A DNA stretch of 64,000 nt, from NCBI RefSeq assembly GCF_003425665.1, contig NZ_QQRQ01000005.1, positions 1 to 64,000 of the forward strand, read 5' to 3'. Origin of the DNA: Evtepia gabavorous. Its GTDB lineage: Bacteria > Bacillota > Clostridia > Oscillospirales > Oscillospiraceae. The translations under genes and the position numbers were made by a program. Shown here piece by piece: positions 32,428 through 41,165 of the stretch (position 1 is the stretch's first letter; the number at the start of each line of letters is the position of its first letter). The notes beneath the pieces are model-generated. The model was not told the DNA's origin. It saw nothing but the letters and a program-made list of their open reading frames with translations, and did not search any database.

Positions 32428-33915
32428 ATGAATATGAAGCGGACGAAAAGCATGTACCTGCGCCAGGTCACCGTGATGCTGGGCCTGATCATCCTCTGCA
32501 TGGTCCTGTTGGGCGCGGGCTTTTTCTCCCTGTCCTACCGGCACCAGCTGGAGGAAATCCAAACCACCCTGGACCGAAACGCCGGATTTATTTCCAGCTA
32601 CGCCAACGCCGCCATCACCAAGGGCGACTCTCTGTCCGGGGAGGACTTTATCAACTACATCTACTCCGCTGTGCGCCTGACGGATACCACGGTTCTGGTC
32701 TGCAACACCAAGGGCCAGATTCTCTGTGCCGCCGGGGTCAACCTGAACGAGGACCTGCTCAACTCCTCCACCATTGCGGACCTCAGCGTCCCCTCCTGGG
32801 CAGTGAATCAGCTGCTCAACGGCAAGCCATACAGCGGGGTCACCACCTTTGGTCAGCTCCTGTCCAGCAAATGCTACCTGACCAGCGAAGTTCTCTCCCC
32901 CCTGGTGCAGGACCGGGTTTCCGGGGAGCTCATCTCCTCCGGCATCCCCACAGGTTTTCTCTTCGTGGCCGCAGACGCCACCTCCGTGCTGGATTTTCTG
33001 GAGAATACCTTCCAGCTCTTCTTCATCACCGCCGTGGCGGTGCTGCTGATCTCCCTGGTGATCTGCTCCATCACCGTGCAGCGCATGGTGGACCCCCTGA
33101 AGGGCATGTGCGCCTTCGCCCACAAATTCGCCCACGGCGAGGTGGACACCCGGATCACCGAATACACCAACCGCAAGGACGAGATTGGAGAGCTGGCCAT
33201 CGCCTTCAACGCCATGGCCGACTCCCTGGCCCAGGCAGAGCAAAAGCGCAGCGAGTTTGTGGCCAACGTCTCCCACGAGCTGAAAACTCCCATGACCACC
33301 ATCGCCGGCTTTGCCGACGGCATTCTGGACGGTACCATCCCCCCGGAAAAGGAGCGGGAATCCTTACAGGTTATCTCTTCAGAGACCCGCCGCCTGTCCC
33401 GGCTGGTCCGCCGGATGCTGGAGCTCTCCCGGCTCCAGTCCTCCGAACGGGTGGCCGCCCAGGAGCAGTTTGACGTGGCGGAGGTCCTTCTCCGGGTGCT
33501 GGTGAGCTTAGAGTCCAAGATTACGGAAAAGGATCTGGACGTGCAGACCCAGCTCCCCGACGGCCCTGTGATGGTTTGGGGCGACCCGGACGCGGTCACC
33601 CAGGTCTGCTACAACCTGCTGGACAACGCCGTGAAGTTCTCCTCTCCCCAGGGGCGTCTCACTCTCCGGATTACCACCAAGGCCGGCAAAGCCTATATCG
33701 CCATCGGCAACCAGGGCGAGACCATCCCCCCCCAGCAGCTCACCCATATCTTTGACCGGTTCCACAAGGCCGACTCCTCCCGCTCCACCCACAAGGACGG
33801 GGTGGGTCTGGGGCTCTACATTGTCAAAACCATCCTCAACACCTACAAAGAGGACATCACCGTCACCAGCCAGGACGGTTTTACCGAATTTACCTTCACC
33901 CTTTCCGAGGTGTGA
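32428..33915 (+). CDS. Membrane sensor histidine kinase
   Basis: 495 residues. Membrane helix ~12-34, an extracellular sensor domain ~35-185, second helix ~190-212 (FFITAVAVLLISLVICSI), HAMP (MVDPLKGMCAFAHKFAHGEVD), the phospho-His box VSHELKTPMTTIAGF, and the ATPase with N, G1 and G2 boxes (NLLDNAVKFS, GVGLGLYIVK). It phosphorylates the regulator encoded just upstream. The stimulus is not evident; nearby targets could be the SLH/C39 gene or the ABC importer. Confidence 0.93.
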   Translation: MNMKRTKSMYLRQVTVMLGLIILCMVLLGAGFFSLSYRHQLEEIQTTLDRNAGFISSYANAAITKGDSLSGEDFINYIYSAVRLTDTTVLVCNTKGQILCAAGVNLNEDLLNSSTIADLSVPSWAVNQLLNGKPYSGVTTFGQLLSSKCYLTSEVLSPLVQDRVSGELISSGIPTGFLFVAADATSVLDFLENTFQLFFITAVAVLLISLVICSITVQRMVDPLKGMCAFAHKFAHGEVDTRITEYTNRKDEIGELAIAFNAMADSLAQAEQKRSEFVANVSHELKTPMTTIAGFADGILDGTIPPEKERESLQVISSETRRLSRLVRRMLELSRLQSSERVAAQEQFDVAEVLLRVLVSLESKITEKDLDVQTQLPDGPVMVWGDPDAVTQVCYNLLDNAVKFSSPQGRLTLRITTKAGKAYIAIGNQGETIPPQQLTHIFDRFHKADSSRSTHKDGVGLGLYIVKTILNTYKEDITVTSQDGFTEFTFTLSEV

Positions 33916-33920
33916 TCCCT

Positions 33921-33951
33921 CCCCCACGGACCCTTCCGTGGGGGACTTTTT
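33921..33951 (+). terminator. Terminator of the two-component operon
   Basis: CCCCCACGGA pairs with TCCGTGGGGG, followed by ACTTTTT, six bases after the kinase stop. Confidence 0.9.
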
Positions 33952-33973
33952 CGGCGTGTTCCCCGCCCAAACG

Positions 33974-34009
33974 AAAAGACGAGAGACCTGCAAAGTCTCT
34001 CGTCTTTTT
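33974..34009. terminator. Terminator of the SLH/C39 gene
   Basis: AAAAGACGAGAGAC pairs with GTCTCTCGTCTTTT around a 7-base loop. The gene converges from the minus strand and ends 27 bases away; the hairpin has U-runs on both strands. Confidence 0.85.
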
Positions 34010-34035
34010 GATTCATTGGTTCGTCTCTCCGGCCC

Positions 34036-35691
34036 TTACCGCAGCACCATGCCGACCTTTCTCTCGTTCCAAATCTTCTCAAAGGTCTGGGCATTCTCCC
34101 AATATTGGTGGACCTGCCCCCGGTTGTAATAGTTATAGGGGTCGGAAATGAAGTATCCCTTGTTGGGATCATAGCCGCACACCAGCACCGCGTGGTTGTT
34201 GCTCACCAGCCGCTGGGTGGTGCCTTCAATATTGTAGTAACGATAGTACGGCGCCTCCCACCAGAGGGTCATATAGGCCACCACACAGTTGCCCGCCAGC
34301 AGTTCCCGCTGCAGGTCGGTGATGGAGGTCCCCCGGAAATCCGCGCACACAGCATCCCCGCCGCAGTAGCTGTTGGAATACTCCGCCAGCTTCGCCGGAT
34401 AGATGGTGGTCCGGGTCCGCTTGGAGGTATCCGGCACATAGGGGGAGCCCACAAATCCCTTCTCCGGGTTGGAGCTGTGCCGGGGCAGATTGTCCAGGAA
34501 GTATTTCACCGATACCTCTTTGGCATACCCCTTGGCCTGCAGGCCCATCAGGGTGGCCACCGCCTCACAGCCCACCCAGGCATAGATGTTGTCAATCTGG
34601 CTGATATAGGGTACGTTGGCCATCTGGTAGGACGCGGCGGTCTGGGTCAGCGCCCCGGCGCTGTTGGCCGTGTACGCTCCCACCGTCTGGTTCACAGCCA
34701 GCTTGCCGTCACGGTCCACGTAGTACAGCTGACCGCCCACCTGATGGAACCCGGTCTGAAAGGTCATCTTTGTCAGGTCCACACCGCTCCAGCTCTCTCC
34801 GCCGCTGCCCGCTGCCGGGGTGTGGGACACCGATGCCTCGGCCACAGCCACAGCCGCCCAGTGGGCAGCGGTCATGTCCGAGAACAGCCCCAGGGTCAGC
34901 AGCTTGTTGGCCTGGGCCGCGTCTCCCGTCCGGCCCAGCATCCGGTTGACCACCGTGCAGGCCTCGGCCCGGGTCAACCCTTTTTCCGGGCGGAAGGTTC
35001 CATCGGGGTAGCCGGCGATCCACCCTTGGGCGGCGGCTACCCCGATCTGCTTGGCTGCCCAGTGGGTAGCCGGCACGTCGGGAAAAACAGCCGTTCCCTC
35101 CGCCTGGGGTTTCAGGCGGACCAGCAGATCCACAAACTCCGCCCGGGTGATGACCGCCTCCGGCCGGAAGGTGGTCCCGTTGTCAAACAGCCCCAGCGCG
35201 CACAGCGCCCGCACCGGCTGGGCGTACCACTGGCTGCTGGGCACATCGGTGTAGGAGCAGTCGCCCGTCCCGCTCTCTGGCTGGGCCAGCAGGCGATAGA
35301 CCAGCTGGGCGGCCTGGGCCCGGGTCAGCTGTTTCTCCGGCTGGAAGGTCCCCTGGGGAAAGCCCTCCATGTACCGCACATGATCCTGGCGCAGCGCCGG
35401 TCCGGCAGGCACCTCACTGGGGGTCTCCGGCACCGATTCCTCCGGCGGCACAGGCTCCTCCGGCTGTTCCGGCGCCGGGTCGGCCGGTTCCTCTGCCGGC
35501 GGTTCCTGGGATTCCACCGGCGGCTCTCCCGGTGTGGTCGTCTCTTCCGTCTCCGGCACGGCGGGTTCCGTCTCCACCGCCGCCGGCATTTCCCCATCAG
35601 ACACTGCCTCCGCCGCCAGGGCGGGGGAGGCCAGCACCATCAGGGACATGACCAGGGCCAGCGCCCCGGACAGCATTCGTCTTTTTTTCAT
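34036..35691 (-). CDS. Secreted SLH-domain protein with C39-like peptidase domain
   Basis: 551 residues. Signal peptide (KKRRMLSGALALVMSLMVLA, cut near ALA-AE), then a Pro/Glu-rich linker (~25-100), three SLH repeats (~100-285; e.g. GFPQGTFQPEKQLTRAQAAQL and GYPDGTFRPEKGLTRAEAC), a small domain resembling a wall-binding repeat (GGQLYYVDRDGKLAV), and a C-terminal papain-like C39-type domain. Candidate catalytic residues are Cys in WVGCEAVATLMG, His in SNNHAVLVCGYD and Asp in ISDPYNYY. It should be held on the cell wall with the peptidase outside. ATG 35691 is preceded by AGGAGATGAGGGG; the upstream ATG has none. Confidence 0.85.
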   Translation of the reverse strand: MKKRRMLSGALALVMSLMVLASPALAAEAVSDGEMPAAVETEPAVPETEETTTPGEPPVESQEPPAEEPADPAPEQPEEPVPPEESVPETPSEVPAGPALRQDHVRYMEGFPQGTFQPEKQLTRAQAAQLVYRLLAQPESGTGDCSYTDVPSSQWYAQPVRALCALGLFDNGTTFRPEAVITRAEFVDLLVRLKPQAEGTAVFPDVPATHWAAKQIGVAAAQGWIAGYPDGTFRPEKGLTRAEACTVVNRMLGRTGDAAQANKLLTLGLFSDMTAAHWAAVAVAEASVSHTPAAGSGGESWSGVDLTKMTFQTGFHQVGGQLYYVDRDGKLAVNQTVGAYTANSAGALTQTAASYQMANVPYISQIDNIYAWVGCEAVATLMGLQAKGYAKEVSVKYFLDNLPRHSSNPEKGFVGSPYVPDTSKRTRTTIYPAKLAEYSNSYCGGDAVCADFRGTSITDLQRELLAGNCVVAYMTLWWEAPYYRYYNIEGTTQRLVSNNHAVLVCGYDPNKGYFISDPYNYYNRGQVHQYWENAQTFEKIWNERKVGMVLR

Positions 35692-35840
35692 CCCCTCATC
35701 TCCTGCCTTTCCTTCCACGGGCCTTCCAGCGTCGGCCCGGCTCTTTCCAGATTTCTCTCATTATATCGCCTCTCCCCTCCATCCGTCAACCCAAAGGCGC
35801 CATTTCCCGGCGCGCCCTGTCTGCACCTCCTAAAACAAAA

Positions 35841-35872
35841 ATGCCGGACGGATCATCTCTTCCGTCCGGCAT
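35841..35872 (-). terminator. Terminator of the ABC importer operon
   Basis: ATGCCGGACGGA pairs perfectly with TCCGTCCGGCAT; the minus strand then runs TTTTTGTTTT, directly after the last ATPase gene. Confidence 0.9.
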
Positions 35873-35880
35873 CCATGCTT

Positions 35881-36609
35881 TCATTCCGCCGCTTTCAGCA
35901 GCTGCTTGGTGTAGGGATGCACAGGATGGTCAAAAATCCCATCCACCGTGTTCTCCTCCACAATCTTCCCCTTCTGCATGACAATCACCCGGTCACAGCA
36001 CTGGTAGATTACATTCAGGTCATGGGAGATAAACAGATAGCTCAGGTCATACGTCCGCCGCAGCTTCATCAGCAGGTCCAAAATCTGGTCTTGGATGGTC
36101 ACATCCAGGGCCGACACCGCCTCATCCAGGATCACCAGCCGGGGCTGGACAATCATCGCCGCCGCGATGGACACCCGCTGCCGCTGACCGCCTGAGAGCT
36201 GAGCGGGCTTTCGATTGTGAAATTCCGGTCCCAGCCCCACGGCCTCCAGCATTTCTTCCGCCCGCCGCTTCCGCTCGGCGGCGGAGTACTTGCCATAGAT
36301 CCGCAGGGGTTCCTCCACAATCCGCCGGATGGAGAAGGCGGGATTCAAGGAGGAATAGGGGTCCTGAAACACCATCTGCGGCCGGCGGGAGTGATGGACA
36401 ATCTCCCCCTGGTACTCCGTCATGCCCAGAATGGACTTGGCCAGGGTAGACTTGCCGCTCCCCGATTCCCCCACCAGCCCCAGGACCTCTCCCCGGCCGA
36501 TGGTCACATTGATGTCTTGGAGCACCTGGACGGTCCGCCCTCGGGAAAAGGCACTGCCGCCCTGGCGGTAAAAACTGTTGAGCTGGCGAATCTCCAAAAT
36601 GGGTTCCAT
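35881..36609 (-). CDS. Peptide-type ABC importer ATPase (DppF/OppF-like)
   Basis: 242 residues. Walker [11 protein letters not shown]-loop [10 protein letters not shown], signature [15 protein letters not shown], Walker [13 protein letters not shown] and a switch His (FISHDLNVI). It is short at the C-terminus: the usual oligopeptide-binding extension with an Fe-S motif is absent. Four bases follow the partner ATPase. Energises import with the other four genes. Confidence 0.88.
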   Translation of the reverse strand: MEPILEIRQLNSFYRQGGSAFSRGRTVQVLQDINVTIGRGEVLGLVGESGSGKSTLAKSILGMTEYQGEIVHHSRRPQMVFQDPYSSLNPAFSIRRIVEEPLRIYGKYSAAERKRRAEEMLEAVGLGPEFHNRKPAQLSGGQRQRVSIAAAMIVQPRLVILDEAVSALDVTIQDQILDLLMKLRRTYDLSYLFISHDLNVIYQCCDRVIVMQKGKIVEENTVDGIFDHPVHPYTKQLLKAAE

Positions 36610-36613
36610 GGTC

Positions 36614-37402
36614 TTACCCCCGTTTCCGTCTGGTGGGAATGGCCGCGATGAGGCCCTTGGTGTAGTCCGCCTGAGGGTGGTAAAACACCTGGTCCACCGG
36701 CCCTTCCTCCAGCAGTTCTCCCTTGCACATCACCGCCACCCGGGTACACAGCTTCCGCACCACATGGAGGTTGTGGGAGATAAAAAGGATGCCCGTCCCC
36801 TTCTCCCGGTTGATCTTTTTCAGCAGATTCAAAATGCCCTCCTGGATCGTCACGTCCAGGGCCGTGGTGGGCTCGTCGCAGATCAGGAGCTTGGGCTCTG
36901 AAATGATGGCCGCCGCCACCATGGCCCGCTGGAGCATTCCCCCGGAGAGCTCGTGGGGGTATTTGCGATACAGCGTCCCCGGCTCCGGCAGTTCCGCATC
37001 CGCCATGGCCTGTAAGGCCCGGGCTCGACGCTCCTCGGCGCTCAGCTTGGTGTGGACCACCAGGGCCTCCTCCACCTGGGGCCCGATCCGCATCACCGGG
37101 TCCATGGAGGTCATGGGCTCTTGAAAGACCACAGCGATCTCCTTGCCCCGCAGCGCCCGGACCGTCTCCCGGGAGGCCTGGAGCAGGTCCAGCCCCTGAA
37201 AGAAAATGGCGCCGGAGAGTTCCGTCTTGGCGTGGCTCAGCAGCCCCGCCAGGGCCATGGCGGTCACCGTCTTTCCGCTGCCGGACTCGCCCACCAGACC
37301 CAGAATCTCCCCTTCATCCATGTGCAGGGAGATTCCCTTCACCGCCTCCCGCCCTTCCGGCGCGTTGCGGAAGCGAATGTGGAGGTCTTGAATGTCTAAC
37401 AT
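36614..37402 (-). CDS. Peptide-type ABC importer ATPase (DppD/OppD-like)
   Basis: 262 residues with Walker [10 protein letters not shown], the family mark [17 protein letters not shown], signature [14 protein letters not shown], Walker [13 protein letters not shown] and [13 protein letters not shown]. Forms a heterodimer with the next ATPase. Confidence 0.9.
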   Translation of the reverse strand: MLDIQDLHIRFRNAPEGREAVKGISLHMDEGEILGLVGESGSGKTVTAMALAGLLSHAKTELSGAIFFQGLDLLQASRETVRALRGKEIAVVFQEPMTSMDPVMRIGPQVEEALVVHTKLSAEERRARALQAMADAELPEPGTLYRKYPHELSGGMLQRAMVAAAIISEPKLLICDEPTTALDVTIQEGILNLLKKINREKGTGILFISHNLHVVRKLCTRVAVMCKGELLEEGPVDQVFYHPQADYTKGLIAAIPTRRKRG

Positions 37403-37417
37403 GCCCGTCCCTCCCTC

Positions 37418-38281
37418 TCAGCTTCTCCGGCGCTGCTGGAGCCCTTCCGTCAGCAGGCTCAGCCCCAGAATCATCAGTACAATGGCCAGGCCCACAAACA
37501 GGGCATACCAGGGCGCCCGGCCCAGATAGGTCTGGGCCTCCGACAGCATTCGCCCCAAGGAGGCGTCCGGGGGCTGCACCCCCACCCCCAGATAGCTCAT
37601 GCTGGCCTCCGCCAGCACCGCGTTGTTAAAGCCGATGGCCACAATGGGCAGCAGCACCTGCACCGTGTTGGGGAGGATATGCCGGAAGATAATCCGCAGG
37701 TGGCTGGCCCCCATGAGCCGGGCCGAGGCCACATAATTCAGATTCCGCTCCTTGGCCACCTCCCCCCGCACCACCCGGGCAAAGGAGGGGATGAACAGAA
37801 TGCCCAAAATTAAGATGATCTGATACTTGCCCATCCCAAACACATTGATGAGCACCAGCGCCAGCAGAATGCTGGGAAAGGCTGTGATGGCGTCGCACAC
37901 CCGCATGAGCACCAGGTCCGCCGCCCCGCCGAAATATCCGGTAAGGCAGCCGATCACCGTCCCGATGATCCCGCCAATGAGCACGACACACAGGGCAATA
38001 AGGAACGTACTCCCCGCCCCCTCCATGACCCGTGAGAGAATATCCCGGCCAAAATTGTCCGTGCCCAAGGGATGGGCCAGACAGGGGGCCAAAAACTTGT
38101 CCGCGCCGGACATTCCCGTGGTGTCATAGGGGGTCCAGACATAGCCCACTAAAATGAGCACCGCCATGACGCCCACAATCACGCCGCCGATGAGCAAAAA
38201 GAAATTGGGATGGGGCTTTCTTCCCCCCGCCGGATTCCGCTGGGCTTTCTTCGGCGCTTTTCCGTCTCTTGCCAGAAGCAC
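37418..38281 (-). CDS. Peptide-type ABC importer permease (DppC-like)
   Basis: 287 residues. A cytoplasmic basic N-terminus, membrane helix ~30-50, the periplasm-side DppC mark HPLGTDNFGRDILSRV, then the five-helix core with the EAA loop (ASARLMGASHLRIIFRHILPN). A ribosome site GGAAGG lies upstream of the ORF start region; a later start at residue ~22 cannot be excluded. Confidence 0.88.
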   Translation of the reverse strand: MLLARDGKAPKKAQRNPAGGRKPHPNFFLLIGGVIVGVMAVLILVGYVWTPYDTTGMSGADKFLAPCLAHPLGTDNFGRDILSRVMEGAGSTFLIALCVVLIGGIIGTVIGCLTGYFGGAADLVLMRVCDAITAFPSILLALVLINVFGMGKYQIILILGILFIPSFARVVRGEVAKERNLNYVASARLMGASHLRIIFRHILPNTVQVLLPIVAIGFNNAVLAEASMSYLGVGVQPPDASLGRMLSEAQTYLGRAPWYALFVGLAIVLMILGLSLLTEGLQQRRRS

Positions 38282-38332
38282 ATTCCTTCCCTCCCCTCTG
38301 TGTCTTGTCTCTCTTGGGGCAGGCCCCGGGGG

Positions 38333-39274
38333 TTATTGGATTCTGACCCGTGGGTCCATATACTGGTACAGGATGTCCGCGATAAAGTTGACCACCACCA
38401 CCCACACGGCCAGCAGTACCACCACCGCCTGGGCCACCGGGAAGTCCCGGCTGCCAATGGAGGCCAACAGGAGCCGGCCAATGCCCGGCACCGCAAACAC
38501 CTGCTCCACCACAATGCTCCCCGCCACCAGTTCCGCCGCGGTCACCGCCAAAAAGGCAATGACGGGGATCATGGCGTTGCGCAGGGCATGCTTTTTCAGG
38601 GCATCCACCCGGGTCCGCCCCCGGCTGAAGGCGGTACGGATGTAATCCTTGTTCATCTCATCCAGGATGGAGGAGCGCAGCATTTTAACGGTCATCGCCA
38701 TCCGGGACAGGGCCACCGCCAGGGCCGGGAAGAGCATGTAGAGGAAAAATTGCCCCGGGCTGTCTGCAAAGGACACAAAATTTCCCGGTACAAACACCCG
38801 CAGGGTGATCCCGAAGACAAAGCACAGCAGGATGCCCACAAACACCGGCGGAATGGACATACAGATCTGATTGACCACCGTGATGATCCGGTCCAGCCTG
38901 CTCCCCTCCCGCCGGGCCGTGGCAATCCCCAGGGGGAAGGAGGCCGCCACCGTGATGGCGAAGGCCAGCAGCACCAGGGCCGCCGTGGCCGGCAGCTTCT
39001 CCAGCACCATGTCCTTGACCGGCAGGTTGTAGCTGTAAGACTCCCCCCAGTCTCCCTGGACGAAATCCGCCACCCACCGGCCATACCGAACCAGCACCGG
39101 GTCGTCCAGTCCCATCTCTTCCTCCAGCTGCGCCACCTTTTCCGGGGTGGCGTTGGTCCCCAGCATACTGGTGGCCGGGGACCCGGGAATCACCTGAAAG
39201 GCCAGGAAGGCGAGAAGGGAAACAATGAACAATGTAATAATGAGAGTGAGGAGCTTGCGCAAAATATATTTCAT
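38333..39274 (-). CDS. Peptide-type ABC importer permease (DppB-like)
   Basis: 313 residues, six helices. N-terminal DppB start (YILRKLLTLIITLFIVSLLAF), then GLDDPVLVRYGRWVADFVQGDWGESY split by a short loop, and the EAA loop (RTAFSRGRTRVDALKKHALRN). Upstream AAAGGAGGG fits the start at 39274. Confidence 0.9.
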   Translation of the reverse strand: MKYILRKLLTLIITLFIVSLLAFLAFQVIPGSPATSMLGTNATPEKVAQLEEEMGLDDPVLVRYGRWVADFVQGDWGESYSYNLPVKDMVLEKLPATAALVLLAFAITVAASFPLGIATARREGSRLDRIITVVNQICMSIPPVFVGILLCFVFGITLRVFVPGNFVSFADSPGQFFLYMLFPALAVALSRMAMTVKMLRSSILDEMNKDYIRTAFSRGRTRVDALKKHALRNAMIPVIAFLAVTAAELVAGSIVVEQVFAVPGIGRLLLASIGSRDFPVAQAVVVLLAVWVVVVNFIADILYQYMDPRVRIQ

Positions 39275-39323
39275 CCTCTCGCCCTCCTTTCTCTTTCAGG
39301 CATGGCCCAGGGGGCCGGATTCG

Positions 39324-40886
39324 TTAAACGGACTGGACATAGTGGACGGTAGACAGGTCCATCACGTACAGGGGATAGAACTGATACCCGTCCAGGTCAG
39401 ACTTGATGAGCACAAAGTCCGCCAGGTCCTGGATATAGACATTGGCCGCGGTCTCCGTGAGCAGTTTGGCCGCCTGCTTGTACAGCTCGGTCTGCTCCGC
39501 GTCGTCGGTGGTGGTATTGGCCTTTTCCATGATCGCATCGTACTCGGGGTTGTCGTAGTTGATCATGTTGTTCTCATTGTCGCTCATCCAGCGGTTGAGC
39601 AGAGCGCCGGCGCTGAGGGTAGCGGCGTCAAAGCCCACCACGGTGCTCTCAAAGTCCCGTCCCATGTAGGTCTCCGAGAGCCAGGTCTCCCATTCCACCG
39701 GGTTGATGGTGGCGGTGATCCCCACCTGGGCCAACTGCTCCACCAGCACCTCTGCCACATTCATGTGGGGGGTGTAGTTGGAGGGCACGGTGATGGTCAT
39801 GGAGAACCCGTCCTCGTACCCGGCCTCCTTCAGCAGCTGTTTTGCCTTCTCCACATCATAGGTGTAGTAATCAGACAAGCTCTCATCGAAGTACTTGGTA
39901 AAGGCCGGATAGATGGAGGAACCCAGCTTCTTGCCATGGCCCTCCCCGGTGAGGTTCAGGATCTCCTCCACATTCACCGCGTAGCACATGGCCTGTCGGA
40001 CCTTCTCATTGTCAAAGGGCTCCACATCATTGTTCAGGTACAGGGCCTGGACCAGGTTCATGGTACCCTCCAGCGTCTTGTAGGCGCCGCCGCTGACCGT
40101 GTTCACCTGGTCAATGGTCAGGTGGAAGGCCATGTCCACCGACTCCGCGCTCAGGGCGGACATAAGGGCGTTGGCGTCCTCATAGATCTTGAAGGTCACC
40201 TGGTCCAGGTAGGCCTTCTCGCCCCAGTAGTCGCCGAACTTCTCCAGAACCAGGTTCTCCTGCACAGAGCGGGAGACAAACTGGAAGGGGCCCGTCCCCA
40301 CCGGCGCGGTATCCTGCTGGTCATACGCCGCCGGGACAATGTACACCATGCCCACATAGCTCAGGAAGTCCGGGTTGGCTTCCGACAGGGTGATGGTGAC
40401 GGTGCTCCCCTCGGCGGAGATGTCCTCCACAGAAGAAAGCGCCGCGGCCAGGGCGGTGTCCACCGTGGTCTCGGCGCAGGTTTCAAAGGAATAGATCACG
40501 TCCTCGGCGGTCACAGCTTCCCCATTGTGGAAAAGCACCCCTTCCCGCAGGGGGAAGGTATAGGTCAGGCCATCCTCCGACACAGTACTGTCGGATGCCA
40601 CCGCCGGCACATACTCGCCGCTGACATTGGGCTTGACCAGGCCCTCGTAGACGTTGAATAAGACCTCTCTGGTTCCTGCTGCCGTCATCTGATACGGGTC
40701 AAGACTGTCTCCCAGGTCTTGAGAAATTCCGACCACCAGCTCACCGCCGGTGACCGGCTCTCCGGAAGAGCTCGTTCCATTGCTGCCGATCCCGCCTGCT
40801 TCCTCAGACTTCTCGTCTCCGCAGGCGCAGAGTACAGTGGTCAGAAGCAGGGCCGACAGGAAAAGTGCGAAAATACGTTTTTTCAT
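39324..40886 (-). CDS. Solute-binding lipoprotein of the ABC importer (SBP family 5)
   Basis: 520 residues. Lipoprotein signal (KKRIFALFLSALLLTTVL then CAC), a Ser/Gly linker, and the SBP_bac_5 fold (EGLTYTFPLREGVLFHNGE; VRQAMCYAVNVEEIL; QVGITATINPVEWETWL). It binds the ligand outside the membrane and hands it to the permeases. Family 5 proteins take peptides, nickel or opines; the ligand cannot be read here. ATG 40886 begins the signal peptide and has GAAGGAG upstream. Confidence 0.9.
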   Translation of the reverse strand: MKKRIFALFLSALLLTTVLCACGDEKSEEAGGIGSNGTSSSGEPVTGGELVVGISQDLGDSLDPYQMTAAGTREVLFNVYEGLVKPNVSGEYVPAVASDSTVSEDGLTYTFPLREGVLFHNGEAVTAEDVIYSFETCAETTVDTALAAALSSVEDISAEGSTVTITLSEANPDFLSYVGMVYIVPAAYDQQDTAPVGTGPFQFVSRSVQENLVLEKFGDYWGEKAYLDQVTFKIYEDANALMSALSAESVDMAFHLTIDQVNTVSGGAYKTLEGTMNLVQALYLNNDVEPFDNEKVRQAMCYAVNVEEILNLTGEGHGKKLGSSIYPAFTKYFDESLSDYYTYDVEKAKQLLKEAGYEDGFSMTITVPSNYTPHMNVAEVLVEQLAQVGITATINPVEWETWLSETYMGRDFESTVVGFDAATLSAGALLNRWMSDNENNMINYDNPEYDAIMEKANTTTDDAEQTELYKQAAKLLTETAANVYIQDLADFVLIKSDLDGYQFYPLYVMDLSTVHYVQSV

Positions 40887-40963
40887 GAACTTCTCCTTCC
40901 GCCGCGTTTTCCCCGCGGCGTTACAACAAAAATAGCATCTCCCATTATTAAATTGTCGGTTGC

Positions 40964-40992
40964 AGTGTACCACCCTTTGCCCCAAATTACAA
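40964..40992 (-). promoter_or_regulatory. Promoter of the ABC importer operon
   Basis: Minus strand: TTGTAA and TACACT with 17-base spacing, ~78 bases before the ATG. A GC-rich hairpin (CCGCG / CGCGG, 40904-40919) lies in the leader. The stretch 40993-41165 separates the operon from hsdS and shows no gene. Confidence 0.6.
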
Positions 40993-41165
40993 GAAAAACT
41001 TTTTTCCGCGGGCCATTTTTTTGCGGCTCTCCCTGCTCAGACCCTATTTTTGTCTTGCGGACGCCGGCATCGTGCAAAAGCTGCGCACCCGGAAGCTTGA
41101 AACTCTATTGTTTCTAATCTCATCATTCCATCGACACATCGTTTTCTCCCTCAAATCTAATTCCC

